Positions 34,752 to 45,172 of a stretch of 64,000 nt of DNA are shown here, one piece after another. Both the position numbers and the translations under genes were made by a program. The first letter of the stretch is position 1, and every line of letters begins with the position of its first letter. Origin of the DNA: RDYJ01 sp034931405. Its GTDB lineage: Bacteria; Cyanobacteriota; Cyanobacteriia; Cyanobacteriales; Nostocaceae. The stretch lies in assembly GCF_034931405.1 (NCBI RefSeq), contig NZ_JAYGHA010000016.1, forward strand, positions 62,001-126,000, read 5' to 3'. Under the pieces are notes generated by a model. The model saw only the letters and a list, made by a program, of their open reading frames with translations, was not told where the DNA came from and did no database searches.

Positions 34752-36143
34752 TTAATTTTTTTGTATCCCATAACACAAACGACCAACTAACCATTGTTTA
34801 TCTTCGTCATTTTTTGCTTGTTCAGCTTTCATTGTTTCTGTCTTAATTTTCAAAGCCATAAAAAACTCTTCCAAATTATGCGTTTTTGCTCCATCTGCTT
34901 CACTGCTTCTAGTTTGCCAATCCCATTCTTTCCACCAAGTAGGAACTTGCAAAGTTTCACTCACAATATCAAACTGTAATTTGTAAATACCCGGTTCAGG
35001 AAATTTATTAGGTTGGAAAACTGCGGCAAAGTTTAACTTATTTTCTTGAGGAATAATTTGCCAATCTTTAAATTCAATCGCACTACCTATTTCTGAATTA
35101 GCGTCAACAGATGAAAACTTTTTATCAAACTTATCAAATTTTTCTGCTTTAACTTTTGGTCGTAGAGAATTTGTATCTACAAGTAAACTATATTTAGCTG
35201 GTGAAAAAGGAATACTATAATTAAGTGTTAAACTATCTTTTTGACCAGAATTTATCTGTAATACCTCATAGTTACCTTTACTAGCAGCAACTCCATCTTT
35301 AACTAAAGATAGAGGTCTAGTAATACCTTTAGGTGTAGAAGTTGGTGGTGTTTCTAAACTAGATACTTTATCAAGAATATGATGAGGATGGAAAATCATT
35401 AACTTACTACTGGCTAATAATTGATTAGCATCATATTTTTGCAGTTGTTCAAAATAATATTTAATATCTTGAACAGGTCCAATAAATAATATATAAAACG
35501 GACGAAATTTATCTGCTTGTTTGCCTGAATTATAGGTAAATGTTTTAATTTTGTTAGCTTCCTGAATATAGACATTACCATTAAATTCACTTTTTACAGC
35601 CCAAATACCTATTGCATAATCTTTTTTCTCAGAATTAAAATAAGCATCTTGGATTCTTTTATTTAATTTGGTAATATCACCGCTATTTTGTTCTAAATCT
35701 GTAATAATTACAGTCATTTTTTGCTGGCCTTTTTCAGCAGGAACAACAGCAGCATCTATGGGACTTGATACAGCTTTAAATTTGGCATTACTCCCATCAT
35801 AAAAAATCGGACTACCTCCATAACTATAGTATTCACCACCAGAAATTTTTTGCATAGGAATACCAATACGATAATATTCAACGGGTAATTTACCTGTTAA
35901 CTCAAATAGGTTTCTGAGAGATTGGAGAGATTTTACATAGTTTGTTTCTCCATCTTTCACATACCCTAACATTGAGCCACTACCATCTACATAAATAGCC
36001 ACATTGAGATTATTTGATTTACCGACAGTTTGACCATTGGCAGCATTAACATTAGGAATTTCGCATTTTAACTCTTCCTTTTTGTTACAAGCTGTTAGGA
36101 AAAGTGCAATTAAGACCACAATTAGCAATTTGATACGCATCAT
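34752..36143 (-). CDS. VWA-domain lipoprotein
   Basis: A 463-residue lipoprotein: signal peptide and lipobox 'LFLTAC' (Cys19), then a von Willebrand A domain from about residue 47. The metal site DxSxS is 'YVDGSGSMLGY', and 'VIITDLEQN' supplies the later Asp. Its C-terminal 200 residues look beta-rich and unnamed. It is divergent from the 36328-45172 operon with 184 bp between, which suggests shared control and a joint role as the outward-facing or membrane-anchored part of that system. Confidence 0.7.
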   Translation of the reverse strand: MMRIKLLIVVLIALFLTACNKKEELKCEIPNVNAANGQTVGKSNNLNVAIYVDGSGSMLGYVKDGETNYVKSLQSLRNLFELTGKLPVEYYRIGIPMQKISGGEYYSYGGSPIFYDGSNAKFKAVSSPIDAAVVPAEKGQQKMTVIITDLEQNSGDITKLNKRIQDAYFNSEKKDYAIGIWAVKSEFNGNVYIQEANKIKTFTYNSGKQADKFRPFYILFIGPVQDIKYYFEQLQKYDANQLLASSKLMIFHPHHILDKVSSLETPPTSTPKGITRPLSLVKDGVAASKGNYEVLQINSGQKDSLTLNYSIPFSPAKYSLLVDTNSLRPKVKAEKFDKFDKKFSSVDANSEIGSAIEFKDWQIIPQENKLNFAAVFQPNKFPEPGIYKLQFDIVSETLQVPTWWKEWDWQTRSSEADGAKTHNLEEFFMALKIKTETMKAEQAKNDEDKQWLVGRLCYGIQKN

Positions 36144-36327
36144 TTTCTACATTCTCCGCTAATACTTTTGTGTTGATATGTTTACTATTACTAATAAATG
36201 TTAAGTAATTTTACGGTATTTTTTGTTGCCATTCTAATAACAATATGAGAGTATAACAAAGAATACTAATGTTAAGTCTCAACAAGACGGCAAGTTTCTA
36301 GATCAATCGAAATTATCAGGAGGGCTA

Positions 36328-36798
36328 ATGAAGCCGTGGGAGATCGTCAGAATCATTATATTTACTGTCATCGGTGCTGCACTGATGTTTTTGGGACAGC
36401 GTCTCATCTATGAAAATCAAATCGTACCCATTCAAAAAGTTCCCCTGGATACATGGCTTGCTGCTGACTATACCACAGCTGCACTGATTATGTTTGGGGT
36501 CTGTATGTTTTCCACAATTCTTTGGTGTGTGCTGGGAGTAATGAGCAAGTCGGGCGGTAGTAGCAGGGGTAAATGGTTGTTAATTTGGTTTTTACTATCT
36601 TTGCTGCCTTTAGTAACAATTGGGATTACAGTCTTGTTAGTTAACCGCAGCGATGAAGCGCAGATGTCTTTAATGGGCTTTTTCCTCTTTGATACTATTT
36701 GGTTGTATTGGTTAAATACCGCTACTAGTTCTCCTGAAACTGTCAAATATATTCCCCCTGGAGCTTTTTTTATCCGTCATAAACTAATGGGAGATTAA
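36328..36798 (+). CDS. Four-helix membrane protein of the tubulin/Hsp70 locus
   Basis: A 156-residue protein with strong AGGAGG before its ATG. Four hydrophobic segments lie at about residues 7-25, 50-72, 84-104 and 113-130, leaving a short C-terminal tail. No named domain is recognised. It ends 3 bp before the tubulin-like gene, so it is likely the membrane anchor of the operon. Confidence 0.65.
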   Translation: MKPWEIVRIIIFTVIGAALMFLGQRLIYENQIVPIQKVPLDTWLAADYTTAALIMFGVCMFSTILWCVLGVMSKSGGSSRGKWLLIWFLLSLLPLVTIGITVLLVNRSDEAQMSLMGFFLFDTIWLYWLNTATSSPETVKYIPPGAFFIRHKLMGD

Positions 36799-36801
36799 TA
36801 A

Positions 36802-38301
36802 ATGTCAATTTATGTAATTGGAATTGGTGGAACTGGTGCTAAGTGCATTGAATCAATAATTCAATTAGCATCTATAGGACTTTTTAACGAAGAAACTCTC
36901 AATTTATTATTTGTTGATGCTGATGAAAATAACGGTAATTTAGAACGAGCGCGAAAAAGTCTGAAAATTTATCAAGATTGCCATAAATTAAATTTGACTG
37001 ATAAATTTCCTTGGATGAAAACCGAAATCAGAGACTTTGGTTTATGGTCGCCTTTTGCTAATACCAGCGTCAATAAAAATCTGGGGTCATTTTTTGAATA
37101 TAACCTGCTCAAAGATGATGAACCAGCATTAGGAAATTTATTTGATGTTCTCTATACTTCCCAAGAAAGAGAAGCTAATTTAGATGTAGGTTTTCGGGGT
37201 CGTCCTGCCATTGGTGCGGCGGTAATGAGTCAGGTAAAACTCGACGCTTTAGATTATGATTCATGGGGTCAACTCATGAACCAATTACAAACAGATACAG
37301 GGAGTGGTAAACGTCCAAAAATATTTCTGTGTGGGTCAATTTTTGGGGGTACAGGTGCTTCAGGACTACCAACTATTGGGCGGTTAATTCATAATAAACT
37401 AGAGACTTTAAGAATTAGAAGTAAAGTAGATATTGGTTGTTTATTTGCACTACCTTATTTCGGATTTAATCCTACTTCAGTAGACGATTCAGAAACAGTT
37501 TATGCCCGGTCTGATCAATTTTTATTAAATACAGAAGCCGCCCTGCGTTATTATGGTAGTCAGGCACAAGAAACTTTTGATACTGTCTATTTATTGGGTA
37601 ATCAAAACTTATCTCCAGTTAAAGTTTTTAGTGTGGGCAAAAATACCCAACGGAATGATCCCCATTTTATTGAAATGTATGCTGCATTAGCCGCCAGACA
37701 ATTTTTATTAAATACAACTCCGCAGCAAAAAACTGTAGTGTTAATGAATCGGGAGAGTTTAAAAAACATCACTTGGAGAGATATTCCTGAACAAAAATTA
37801 GTCACTGCTGAGTTAGTCAATGCTACTAGGTTTGCGTTTGCGTGGTTAGCTGATATTGCCCCACTGTTAGCAGAATGTAAGAGGATAGGAATTAAAGAAT
37901 TTCAAAGAGGTCTTCAAGGATTTTGGTTTGCGAATTTTTTCCCGGAACGCGCGCGAGGAAATAATCAACAGAAGTCAGTTGATTTTAATGATCCTGAACA
38001 ACAAAATGCCTTAGAAACAATTAGTATTTGGTGTCAAGATTATTTACGCTGGTTATCACAAATTCATCAATGTGCTGATGAGAATATTCAATTATTCAAT
38101 GCCAAACATTTCGCTAATAGTTCCATGAAACCTGATTATTTATCAGATTTAATCATTGGTGACAGTCGAGATAAAAACCAAAAATCTAGGGATACAGTAC
38201 AAGAATTGAAAAGACGATTAAATCCTGAAGCTATAAGCAACTTACCCAAAATAGGAATATTTGGACTGGCTAAGGCTTTATATATTGTGTCTCGTTTGTA
38301 G
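36802..38301 (+). CDS. Tubulin/FtsZ-like protein
   Basis: A 499-residue protein opening with 'YVIGIGGTGAKCIESIIQLA', the first nucleotide-binding loop of tubulin-like proteins. The signature loop is 'CGSIFGGTGASGLPTIGR' near residue 180, a GGTGxG variant. 'NLLFVDADENNGN' matches the strand with an acidic residue after helix 1. It is clearly not cell-division FtsZ. It belongs to the large, poorly studied tubulin-like families found in operons with VWA and Hsp70-like genes; some were proposed to remodel membranes. Filament formation is not shown. Confidence 0.7.
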   Translation: MSIYVIGIGGTGAKCIESIIQLASIGLFNEETLNLLFVDADENNGNLERARKSLKIYQDCHKLNLTDKFPWMKTEIRDFGLWSPFANTSVNKNLGSFFEYNLLKDDEPALGNLFDVLYTSQEREANLDVGFRGRPAIGAAVMSQVKLDALDYDSWGQLMNQLQTDTGSGKRPKIFLCGSIFGGTGASGLPTIGRLIHNKLETLRIRSKVDIGCLFALPYFGFNPTSVDDSETVYARSDQFLLNTEAALRYYGSQAQETFDTVYLLGNQNLSPVKVFSVGKNTQRNDPHFIEMYAALAARQFLLNTTPQQKTVVLMNRESLKNITWRDIPEQKLVTAELVNATRFAFAWLADIAPLLAECKRIGIKEFQRGLQGFWFANFFPERARGNNQQKSVDFNDPEQQNALETISIWCQDYLRWLSQIHQCADENIQLFNAKHFANSSMKPDYLSDLIIGDSRDKNQKSRDTVQELKRRLNPEAISNLPKIGIFGLAKALYIVSRL

Positions 38302-38364
38302 GCAGAAATTTCTGTAGAAAAAACTCTTTGTAGAAAGAAATTTGTTGATAAGGGAAATTAGATC

Positions 38365-41300
38365 ATGACCAGTGCATATACTAATAATCAGTCTGCTTTG
38401 TTATTACCAAAACTGAAAAATGATTGTGATGTAAAATCGGGTAATCCTGGAATTTGGGATACTCAAGCACCAAAAGCTTTTAACGATGTCGCCTCTAGTT
38501 TAGATTACAAAGCACCAGGAGCAGTAACCAGTGTTAGTTCTGTTCCCACAATTTGGGCGCGAGCTTTATCAATGGAAATGGCATTACATAATGATGCTTA
38601 CCCAATTCGGGAACAAATGATTATTCAATGGCAAGGAATGTTAGCGGCTTTAGCATTAGCAGAAGTCCGCAATTTTCCCATTAAAGCCCAACTTTTAGAA
38701 CTAGGAATAAAAAAAAGTAATCATGTTTTTGCTCGTTCTTTATATGAGCTTTTACCTGATCCTGTTAATACCCTTTATACATTTAATAATAATAAACATC
38801 CCTGGGAAGATTTATATGTTTTTACCTGTAATGATCAACCTGTAGGTATGACTTCACCTAGTACCTTTGTTGTACCTTCAGAACAGGGAAAATGGGATAG
38901 TATACCTTGGTGGGATGCTGATACATTGCAGTTAAAATCACCCCATAATTATCTCAATCAAACGGAAAAAGAACAGTTAGCATTTTGGTTAGATAACCTC
39001 CGTAAAGAAATCAGAAAATATAACGGTGATAGTAAAGCTATTGATAGAATTGTGGGGTTAGTGAATGGGTTTATCAATGGTTTGGGTGTGACAACTACAC
39101 CGAACTTTCAATTTAGTAATAACCCGGCATATTTTGAAGTTGAAATTAATAGAGGTGCTTTAACTGCGCTGAATTTACCTGTTAAAGTAGAGGTAAAAGA
39201 ATCTAATGTTAGAGTTATTCCCAGTTTAAATAAACCCATTGTTCCCCCACTTTTGATTATTGATCCAAATATTGCTACTGCTTGGAATGAACCACCACAA
39301 AATATATCTGTTTATGAAGGTAAAACTTTAGCTGCTTTTCGTCCTGAAGATATTGATACATGGAATAAAAGTAGACAAGTAGTTTGTTTAGAATCGAAAG
39401 ATTTATTTTTACCAGAGTTAAAATTTATTGATCAAGAAGGAATTTTACCAGGTGCTTTACTGCCTGAAGGTACACAATCTTTAGTTTTTAATAAGCGGAA
39501 TATTACACCTTTAATTCCTTTGAATCCGATTTTGTTAAACTATTTCACACCGGAGGATTTAACCAAGAGAATTAAATTACAATTGGTTAATAATGGTGCT
39601 GGTGGTTCACAGGTACGGGTAAATTTAACTTTGCCTCTTTATGGTGTTAAGGGTGGAAAAGCCCCGCAGAATTTCTTTTTAACTAAGGACTATCCTTTGT
39701 TAGAGGAGAATATTATTTATCAAGTTCCGGTTTTAGAGGTGTGGCCTGATTTTCGGGCTAAGGGTTGGCAGGAATATTATGGATTTTACTATGATGCTGA
39801 GTATGGGGAGGAGACTTTTCAGGTTAGTTTTCCCGGTGCTAAAGAAGTTCATTCTTTTAAAGAACGTAGAGGATCTTATCAAACAGTACAGTTAGATGAA
39901 TTTCCATCATTTATTGAATGTAAAGACATTTACACCAATACAATTGGTTTGATTTTGTTAGCAACTCCAGAAGAAGTTCCACTAACGGGTGAATGGGTAG
40001 TTGGTGTTGATTTTGGTACTTCCTTTACTAACGTCTATGTCAATAAAAATGATAAAATAGTAGAAAGATTTTACTTAGAAATTCTCCACCGTAAAGTTAC
40101 CTATGTGTTAGCAGAAACCAGATTTCCAGTTTTGTTTGAATACTTTATTCCTGAAAGTTTTATTCCGGTAGATAGACCATTTCCTATGTCTACAGTATTA
40201 ACTAGAAAAGGGCAAAGAAATACAAAAGAAGACTCATTAAATCCAATTTTTGATGGACGTTTATATATTCCTGCGCGTAATCGCTTTTCACCCCAAGAAA
40301 CCTGGATTAAAACTAATCTCAAATGGGAAACTGATAATTTAGACAATAATCAACTATTCCTGAAACATTTAGCATTACAAATTAGTGCTATAGCAGCTAA
40401 AAATGGAGTGCTTGACATTCAATGGTCTTTATCATTTCCATCAGCATTCTCATCTAAACAAGAACAGAATTATGCCAAAACTTGGCAGAAAATTACTAAA
40501 GAACTAGAAGCAAAAACAGGTATTAAACATAAAAGTCCTGCTAAGGATGATGCAACTTATTTCCGTACTGAAAGTTTAGCTGTTGCCCAATATTTTGCTG
40601 AATACGAAAAAGAAAATTTGGTCAACACCACTTGTATTGATATGGGTGGTGGCACATCAGATATTTCTATTTGGCAAGATGATGAGTTAGTTCATCAATG
40701 TTCTGTGGAATTAGCAGGACGTGATTTATTTTCTCAGTTCATAGAAATCAATCCTAATTTTCTCAAAAAATTAGATATCAATCCCGATGAATGGACAAGA
40801 TTAAAAGGAGTTGCTTTTAATGCTAAACTTGATGTTTGGATGCGGCTAGAAGCGGATAATTGGTTAGATAAAAAACGTGATTTATTGGAAGAAGATAAAG
40901 AATTTCAAGGTTTATTACGCTTAATGGCAATAGGTATATCTGGTTTGTACTTTTATGTTGGTCAGATTCTATCTGTTTTATATCAAGAGGGTAAATACAC
41001 TCTTGATGAAATCACTCCAGTCTATATTGGTGGTAATGGTTCGCGTTTATTGCATTGGTTAGCTGAAGGTGGAGAATTTGACAAAAATTCAGAAATTAAT
41101 GATTTATTAAGTCGGATGATGAGTGTAGCTTCTGGTTTTACGGATACAGAAGAACCTACACGCCTTAGTAAAAACCCCAAAGATGAAGCAGCTTGTGGTT
41201 TAGTGTTAAAAGATAAAAAGCTCAAAGGTTTAAATAAAAAGGAAAAAGATCATGTAATTGCTGGTGAAGGTTGTCAAATAGATAATGAAACCTATAGTTG

Positions 41301-41637
41301 GCAAGACCGTTTAGAATTTAAAGCTAAGACGATTTCTAAATATCAAATTCCTGAATTAAATCAGTTAAGACTATTTCTTGATGCTTTTCATGCCAGTTTA
41401 GATGATTTAGGAATTGATGGAATTAAGCCACTAGAAGGTTATGAATTTGAAAAAGAATATCCAGATGATCCCGATCCTGAATACAATCAAAAGTTGTGGA
41501 AAGCTACAGCTAAGGAGTTGAGAAATTCTTTAAATTCCATTAAAGGTGAAGTAGAGAATATCAGTGAAGAGCCACCTTTTATTTTGGGGTTAAAGGCTTT
41601 ACTTAAAGTTTTAGCTAAGGAATGGGCTGGTAGATAA
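38365..41637 (+). CDS. Large Hsp70/actin-like ATPase with unknown N-terminal half
   Basis: A 1090-residue protein. Residues 1-530 match nothing I recognise. Residues 540-900 form an actin/Hsp70-type ATPase: phosphate-1 loop 'VVGVDFGTSFTNVYVN', phosphate-2 loop 'CIDMGGGTSDISIW' and adenosine motif 'VYIGGNGSRLLHW'. A helical tail of about 190 residues follows. The pairing of an actin-fold ATPase with a tubulin-fold GTPase in one operon is the striking feature. A strong hairpin after the stop separates it from the next gene. Confidence 0.72.
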   Translation: MTSAYTNNQSALLLPKLKNDCDVKSGNPGIWDTQAPKAFNDVASSLDYKAPGAVTSVSSVPTIWARALSMEMALHNDAYPIREQMIIQWQGMLAALALAEVRNFPIKAQLLELGIKKSNHVFARSLYELLPDPVNTLYTFNNNKHPWEDLYVFTCNDQPVGMTSPSTFVVPSEQGKWDSIPWWDADTLQLKSPHNYLNQTEKEQLAFWLDNLRKEIRKYNGDSKAIDRIVGLVNGFINGLGVTTTPNFQFSNNPAYFEVEINRGALTALNLPVKVEVKESNVRVIPSLNKPIVPPLLIIDPNIATAWNEPPQNISVYEGKTLAAFRPEDIDTWNKSRQVVCLESKDLFLPELKFIDQEGILPGALLPEGTQSLVFNKRNITPLIPLNPILLNYFTPEDLTKRIKLQLVNNGAGGSQVRVNLTLPLYGVKGGKAPQNFFLTKDYPLLEENIIYQVPVLEVWPDFRAKGWQEYYGFYYDAEYGEETFQVSFPGAKEVHSFKERRGSYQTVQLDEFPSFIECKDIYTNTIGLILLATPEEVPLTGEWVVGVDFGTSFTNVYVNKNDKIVERFYLEILHRKVTYVLAETRFPVLFEYFIPESFIPVDRPFPMSTVLTRKGQRNTKEDSLNPIFDGRLYIPARNRFSPQETWIKTNLKWETDNLDNNQLFLKHLALQISAIAAKNGVLDIQWSLSFPSAFSSKQEQNYAKTWQKITKELEAKTGIKHKSPAKDDATYFRTESLAVAQYFAEYEKENLVNTTCIDMGGGTSDISIWQDDELVHQCSVELAGRDLFSQFIEINPNFLKKLDINPDEWTRLKGVAFNAKLDVWMRLEADNWLDKKRDLLEEDKEFQGLLRLMAIGISGLYFYVGQILSVLYQEGKYTLDEITPVYIGGNGSRLLHWLAEGGEFDKNSEINDLLSRMMSVASGFTDTEEPTRLSKNPKDEAACGLVLKDKKLKGLNKKEKDHVIAGEGCQIDNETYSWQDRLEFKAKTISKYQIPELNQLRLFLDAFHASLDDLGIDGIKPLEGYEFEKEYPDDPDPEYNQKLWKATAKELRNSLNSIKGEVENISEEPPFILGLKALLKVLAKEWAGR

Positions 41638-41646
41638 AGCCGTTCA

Positions 41647-41673
41647 AATATGGGCGAAAGTATCGCCCATATT
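41647..41673 (+). terminator. Strong hairpin after the Hsp70-like gene
   Basis: Perfect 11-bp stem AATATGGGCGA/TCGCCCATATT with a 5-nt loop, followed by ATTTTAC. It may end one transcript or reduce expression of the three downstream genes. Confidence 0.65.
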
Positions 41674-41711
41674 ATTTTACTTCAATTTTATAAAGTATAT
41701 AGAGGTGAAAC

Positions 41712-42572
41712 ATGGATAAAGTCGCAAAATGTCCACTTTGTAGAACTGATTTAATTAACTCTCAGCAACAATTGATTGCACAAAATCATATTAATAAACT
41801 AAAAGAAATTGAGAAAAAAAATAAAGAACTTACGGATATTAATCAACAGCAATGTCTTAAAATAGAAGAATTAAATCTAACTATACAAGAACTTCAAATA
41901 AAATTAAAAGCCTATGAAAATACAGAAAAATCAGGAGATCAATATAATTTAATAGCTGATAATGAAGAAATTAGAGAATTAATAGATAAGTTAAAACATC
42001 CCTTAGTTATTGAAGTCATTAAAAGTATTATTAATGATAATCAACATCAACAAATTAATCACGTTAATTCTACAAATCAAGAAGCTGTAGTAATTAATGA
42101 AGTTGAGGAAGTAGTTCAAGATGAAGATTTAGATGACACAGCAAACTCTGAAATAGAACCTAAATCACAGGAAGAAAATAAACCTGCTCTAATATTAACA
42201 CCGATGGAACTAAAATTGGTTAATCAATACAAAAATCATGATCCTAATTTTAGGGAATCTATAATTAAAGTTTCCGAATCAATGGAAACACAAGAAAACC
42301 GTCGCAGTGGTAGAAAGACTAATACAATTTTTCAAAAAGATAACTTGGGTAATTATTGGATATATCCAAGCGAAGACAGTTGCTATATATTTCCTCCAGA
42401 AAAATTAACTATTAATGACTATAATAAAGAGACTGTAGAATCTGTATTTGAATGTAATGATTATAGTCATACTCAATCCAAAAATACCATACTTATAAAA
42501 CCAGGTAAGGTAAATTCCATCAGTGCAGATAAATGGGAAGTATTGGAACGTGGTATTTTAGAATTTCAATAA
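41712..42572 (+). CDS. Coiled-coil protein with a shared C-terminal domain (copy 1)
   Basis: A 286-residue protein. One CxxC ('CPLCRTDL', residues 7-14) begins it, too little for a complete zinc ribbon. A coiled coil spans about residues 20-75, then an acidic linker. Residues 163-286 form a domain repeated in the next two genes: 'TPMELKLVNQY', 'RRSGRKT', 'LGNYWIYPSED', 'INDYNKETVESVFEC', 'ILIKPGKVNSI' and a closing 'W..LERGILEFQ'. Function unknown. GAGGTG precedes the ATG. Confidence 0.65.
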   Translation: MDKVAKCPLCRTDLINSQQQLIAQNHINKLKEIEKKNKELTDINQQQCLKIEELNLTIQELQIKLKAYENTEKSGDQYNLIADNEEIRELIDKLKHPLVIEVIKSIINDNQHQQINHVNSTNQEAVVINEVEEVVQDEDLDDTANSEIEPKSQEENKPALILTPMELKLVNQYKNHDPNFRESIIKVSESMETQENRRSGRKTNTIFQKDNLGNYWIYPSEDSCYIFPPEKLTINDYNKETVESVFECNDYSHTQSKNTILIKPGKVNSISADKWEVLERGILEFQ

Positions 42573-42588
42573 ACAATAAGTGAATATT

Positions 42589-44034
42589 ATGTTGAAAACA
42601 AATCATATCAAATATATATCAGTTTCTTTACTCATCTCTCTTATGCTTGGGTGTCAACGTCCTCCATTAGAATCAGAAAAGAATAATGTTAAAGTTCAAG
42701 CTAGTGCATCTTCTGTAGTTCCACAGAAAGCAGATGATTTTAAGCTAGTTTTATCTGCACATAGTGAGTTAAAAACATCAATAAACAAATTGAATGGGGA
42801 TTTAAAAAAGCTCGTAGATGAAGATTTACAGGAAAGTAATGTCAATTTTATGGAAACTAATACAAAGTTAAAGAAATTGCAGGAAGTCATTTTAGAATTA
42901 ACCAAAAATACTAAGTTAATAAACAATGATTTTAAGATTCAGAAACTAATTAATGATATCAATAATACAATTACAGATATTGCTAAAGTCATCCAAACAT
43001 TAGAAAAAGGTTTAACCTCTCCTGATGCTATTCGTGAAGTGCAAAAATTGATAGAACTTAAAAAAAATACAGGTATAAATCCTACAGGTATTTTTAGAAA
43101 AACGACACAGCAAGAGCTAGAAAAGTTTTTATCCCAAAGAATCAAAAATTTAGATCAGCAATTTACAGAATTTGATAAATTGATTAAGGAAAAATCTGAT
43201 AATACTTTCATAGATAATACTAATATTCAAAGTTTAGCTTTACCAAGTTCAGAAAATACAGATACAATTATCATATCCCAAGCTGAAATTGACAACGTTT
43301 ATAAACGTCTGAATTTAACTGTTAGTGTTACTATCCTAATTTTTATTATCTTTGGGGGATTAATTGCTTGGTTACTTTATAAGTTGAATACATTGGAAAC
43401 AAAAGAAAGTGATTCGTCACATAACATAACTCAACCAGAAGGAATTGTAAATTACATTGAAGGTGAATTTACACAAATTAAACGACATTTTGATAATTTG
43501 GATGAAAGGTTAAAAACTTTAGAAATGGGTTCTCAAAATCCTCAAAGTCCCAGTTTATCAAATTACACATCTAAAAATTATCAACCAATTAATACACCAG
43601 TTAATAGAGCAGTACATCCACCTAAACCCCAAACAGAAAATATTTATCAATCTCAGACATCTCTATCTAATCAGGAATCACAAATAGTAGCAGTATATAA
43701 TAATAATCCTCGTTCTTTATCTGCAAATTCAATTACTGTTGCAGAAAGTGATCACACAGTTGAACAACGTCGTATTGGGAAAAAGGTTGCACCTATTCTA
43801 GAGGAAAATCAGCTAGGTAATTACTGGATAGTTCGAGAAGGAAATTATGAATATCTTGTACCCAAAGGAAACATTAAAATTAATGAGTATAATTATGAAA
43901 CAATATCAAACTGTTTTGAGTGTTTAGGATATAATCCTAGTTCTTCCAGTAGCTTTACATTGTTAAAACCAGCAACAGTATCATCTATTGGACAACATTG
44001 GCAATTAATAGAACCTGGAAAATTACAATTTTAA
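42589..44034 (+). CDS. Membrane-anchored coiled-coil lipoprotein with the shared C-terminal domain (copy 2)
   Basis: About 481 residues from ATG 42589. The N-terminus looks like a lipoprotein signal with 'LISLMLGC', followed by long helical coiled-coil sequence. A transmembrane helix lies near residue 250 ('VTILIFIIFGGLIAWLLY'), so the protein may span the membrane with its last half in the cytoplasm. The C-terminal 120 residues repeat the domain of the preceding protein: 'ESQIVAVYNNNP', 'RRIGKKV', 'LGNYWIVREGNYEYLVPK', 'INEYNYETI' and 'FTLLKPATVSSI'. Function unknown. Confidence 0.65.
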   Translation: MLKTNHIKYISVSLLISLMLGCQRPPLESEKNNVKVQASASSVVPQKADDFKLVLSAHSELKTSINKLNGDLKKLVDEDLQESNVNFMETNTKLKKLQEVILELTKNTKLINNDFKIQKLINDINNTITDIAKVIQTLEKGLTSPDAIREVQKLIELKKNTGINPTGIFRKTTQQELEKFLSQRIKNLDQQFTEFDKLIKEKSDNTFIDNTNIQSLALPSSENTDTIIISQAEIDNVYKRLNLTVSVTILIFIIFGGLIAWLLYKLNTLETKESDSSHNITQPEGIVNYIEGEFTQIKRHFDNLDERLKTLEMGSQNPQSPSLSNYTSKNYQPINTPVNRAVHPPKPQTENIYQSQTSLSNQESQIVAVYNNNPRSLSANSITVAESDHTVEQRRIGKKVAPILEENQLGNYWIVREGNYEYLVPKGNIKINEYNYETISNCFECLGYNPSSSSSFTLLKPATVSSIGQHWQLIEPGKLQF

Positions 44035-44056
44035 AAATAAATAAAAAATCAATTTT

Positions 44057-45172
44057 ATGCCAATTAATAATCTTGAAAAAGTAGATTTTTCAGAACAGGA
44101 ATTAATTATATTATATAATTACATTCCCAGGTTAATTGAAAAAACAGCAATATTAGTAAACCTCTCCCCAAACTACTACACTAACGGTACACAAGAAACA
44201 TTACTCACAGAAGATAATAGAGGAAATTATTGGATAATTGCTACTGATAATGATATTTATTGGCTTTTTCCTATTACCAAACTCAATGGTAAAATTAATC
44301 CTAGTGTGAATGAAGCATTTAATTTACTCTTTCAAAATCATAATTATAATAACTCAGATACCCGTGAATTTATTCTCAAAAAACCTGCTCAAGTTTACCC
44401 AGCTAGAAATGCAGAAGGTTGGATATTAACACAACCAGGTTTAATAGAGTTTGGGAATTTACCATTATTACCCATTGCAGCATCAAATGGTAAAGTTAAT
44501 AATTCAGCAGTTGTACAAAAAAATTTAATTCAATCTGTATCACAAGACGAATTTACAGATTACACAAATAAAACAGATTCAGAAATTCACCAGTTAAAAT
44601 CGCAAATTCAGCAGTTAATAGAACAAAGAGAAAAATTTAAACTTGAAATTCAAGAAATACAAAATAAGTATAGTGAATTAGAAAATAAAATTAAATTACC
44701 AGTTCAAGAATTAACCCAAAATTCTCATCAAACTGAAAATAATCAACAGGAAATAATATCAAATCAGCAGCAAGCAGTAAATACAGCTAACAGTTTAACT
44801 GTAACTCCTGAAGAATTACATATTGTGGAAACTTATAATTCTAATCCTGTAGTAATTTCACAGCAAGCAAGGCAAGTTTCGGAAACTAGTTCTAGTATAC
44901 AAAACCGTAGCCAAGGTATTAATGAAGCTGTTGTTTTAGAAAGACAAAATCAAGGTTTATACTGGTTATTTGGTAGAGATACATTATATCTTATGCCTAA
45001 AAGGGGTTTTAGTTTCAGTCGTTCAACGATAGATACTTTTAGAGCGTTGTTTCAAATTCGAGGAAGTAGGGTTACAAGTAGGTTTAAATTACTCAAACCT
45101 GCTAAAGTTGTAATGATAGGTAGTTCACAAACTTGGCAATTGACGGAAAAAGGAATTATAGAATTTGAGTAG
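44057..45172 (+). CDS. Protein with two copies of the shared domain
   Basis: A 371-residue protein whose ends are both copies of the same domain. Copy A (residues 8-139) has 'RGNYWIIATDNDIYWLFP' and 'FILKKPAQVYPA'. Copy B (residues 250-371) has 'TPEELHIVETYNSNP', 'QGLYWLFGRDTLYLMPK' and 'FKLLKPAKVVMIG' and ends with 'W.LTEKGIIEFE'. A coiled coil joins them (about 178-215). No signal peptide is present. The spacing to neighbours supports one transcript with the two genes before it. Confidence 0.65.
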   Translation: MPINNLEKVDFSEQELIILYNYIPRLIEKTAILVNLSPNYYTNGTQETLLTEDNRGNYWIIATDNDIYWLFPITKLNGKINPSVNEAFNLLFQNHNYNNSDTREFILKKPAQVYPARNAEGWILTQPGLIEFGNLPLLPIAASNGKVNNSAVVQKNLIQSVSQDEFTDYTNKTDSEIHQLKSQIQQLIEQREKFKLEIQEIQNKYSELENKIKLPVQELTQNSHQTENNQQEIISNQQQAVNTANSLTVTPEELHIVETYNSNPVVISQQARQVSETSSSIQNRSQGINEAVVLERQNQGLYWLFGRDTLYLMPKRGFSFSRSTIDTFRALFQIRGSRVTSRFKLLKPAKVVMIGSSQTWQLTEKGIIEFE

